Source of the DNA: Eonycteris spelaea
Lineage: Eukaryota > Chordata > Mammalia > Chiroptera > Pteropodidae
NCBI GenBank assembly: GCA_003508835.1
Contig: PUFA01000552.1
Coordinates: 62,001-126,000 of the forward strand
DNA: 64,000 nt
Direction: 5' to 3'
Shown piece by piece: positions 63,905 through 64,000 of this stretch (position 1 is its first letter; each line of letters begins with the position of its first letter). The notes below the pieces were generated by a model. That model was not told the origin of the DNA. It was given only the letters and a program-made list of their open reading frames with translations, and searched no databases. A program made the translations under genes and the position numbers.

Positions 63905-64000
63905 GCCAGTGGCAGGTGATTGGACCAGACAAGCCCATTCAGGTTGTGGTGGGGGAGGACGCGGTGTTCTCCTGCTTCCTCTCTCCTAAGACAAGTGCAG
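63905..64000 (+). CDS. BTNL8: Butyrophilin-like gene, start of IgV exon (cut by window end)
   Basis: A CAG acceptor at 63902-63904, preceded by a pyrimidine-rich tract, opens an exon that completes the split Gly codon and continues with [11 protein letters not shown], then [14 protein letters not shown]. This is the A and B strand region of the butyrophilin V-type immunoglobulin domain, including the first Ig cysteine. The V domain is the extracellular part through which BTNL3/BTNL8 heteromers contact the germline V-gamma-4 region of gut gamma-delta T-cell receptors in humans. The C domain, transmembrane segment and B30.2 domain, if present, lie beyond the window. The frame is open to the edge with no defect. 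Confidence 0.9.

Overview
The window is nuclear DNA from a placental mammal. About half can be assigned to old mammalian repeats (L1M-type LINEs, L2, MIR, MaLR/MLT1 and MLT2 LTRs, MER5-type hAT elements). The two gene identifications point to the segment syntenic with human 5q35.3: ZFP62 on the minus strand, head to head with a BTNL8/BTNL3-type butyrophilin-like gene on the plus strand. I recognise no Alu, rodent B1/B2, carnivore SINEC, pig PRE, horse ERE or ruminant BovB/Bov-tA copies, so the order of mammal is not resolved.

Layout. 1-21.7 kb: intergenic, with L2, L1, MIR and LTR remnants and no convincing gene. 21.75-22.65 kb: a CpG-rich minus-strand class I LTR abutting a GC-box cluster, probably a promoter; a well-formed small exon follows at 23.57 kb on the plus strand, suggesting an unannotated, perhaps non-coding, transcript. 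24.5-26.4 kb: antisense L1 ORF2 remnant carrying a MaLR LTR. 30.1-32.8 kb: the large terminal exon of ZFP62 (tandem C2H2 fingers). It carries a two-base frameshift that removes the last fingers. 33-40 kb: L1/L2/MIR remnants in the ZFP62 intron. 40.9-41.8 kb: CpG-island promoter of ZFP62, including a short exon with a strong start context that splices in frame to the zinc-finger exon. 42-48.7 kb: L1, MER5 and MLT1 remnants. 48.9-54.8 kb: a decayed class I (gammaretrovirus-like) endogenous retrovirus on the minus strand, with one 3' LTR and remnants of env, integrase, RNase H, reverse transcriptase and protease. 55.9-56.2 kb: a nearly full-length 5S rRNA-derived retroposon. 56.2-58.2 kb: LTR-like sequence. 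58.4-61.8 kb: L1 remnants. 62.7-64.0 kb: signal-peptide exon and start of the IgV exon of the butyrophilin-like gene, cut by the window edge.

The two host genes have unrelated jobs. ZFP62 is a nuclear polyzinc-finger DNA-binding protein. The BTNL protein is a cell-surface immunoglobulin-family molecule that in humans helps maintain gut gamma-delta T cells. Repeat boundaries and family names come from recognition by eye and are approximate.
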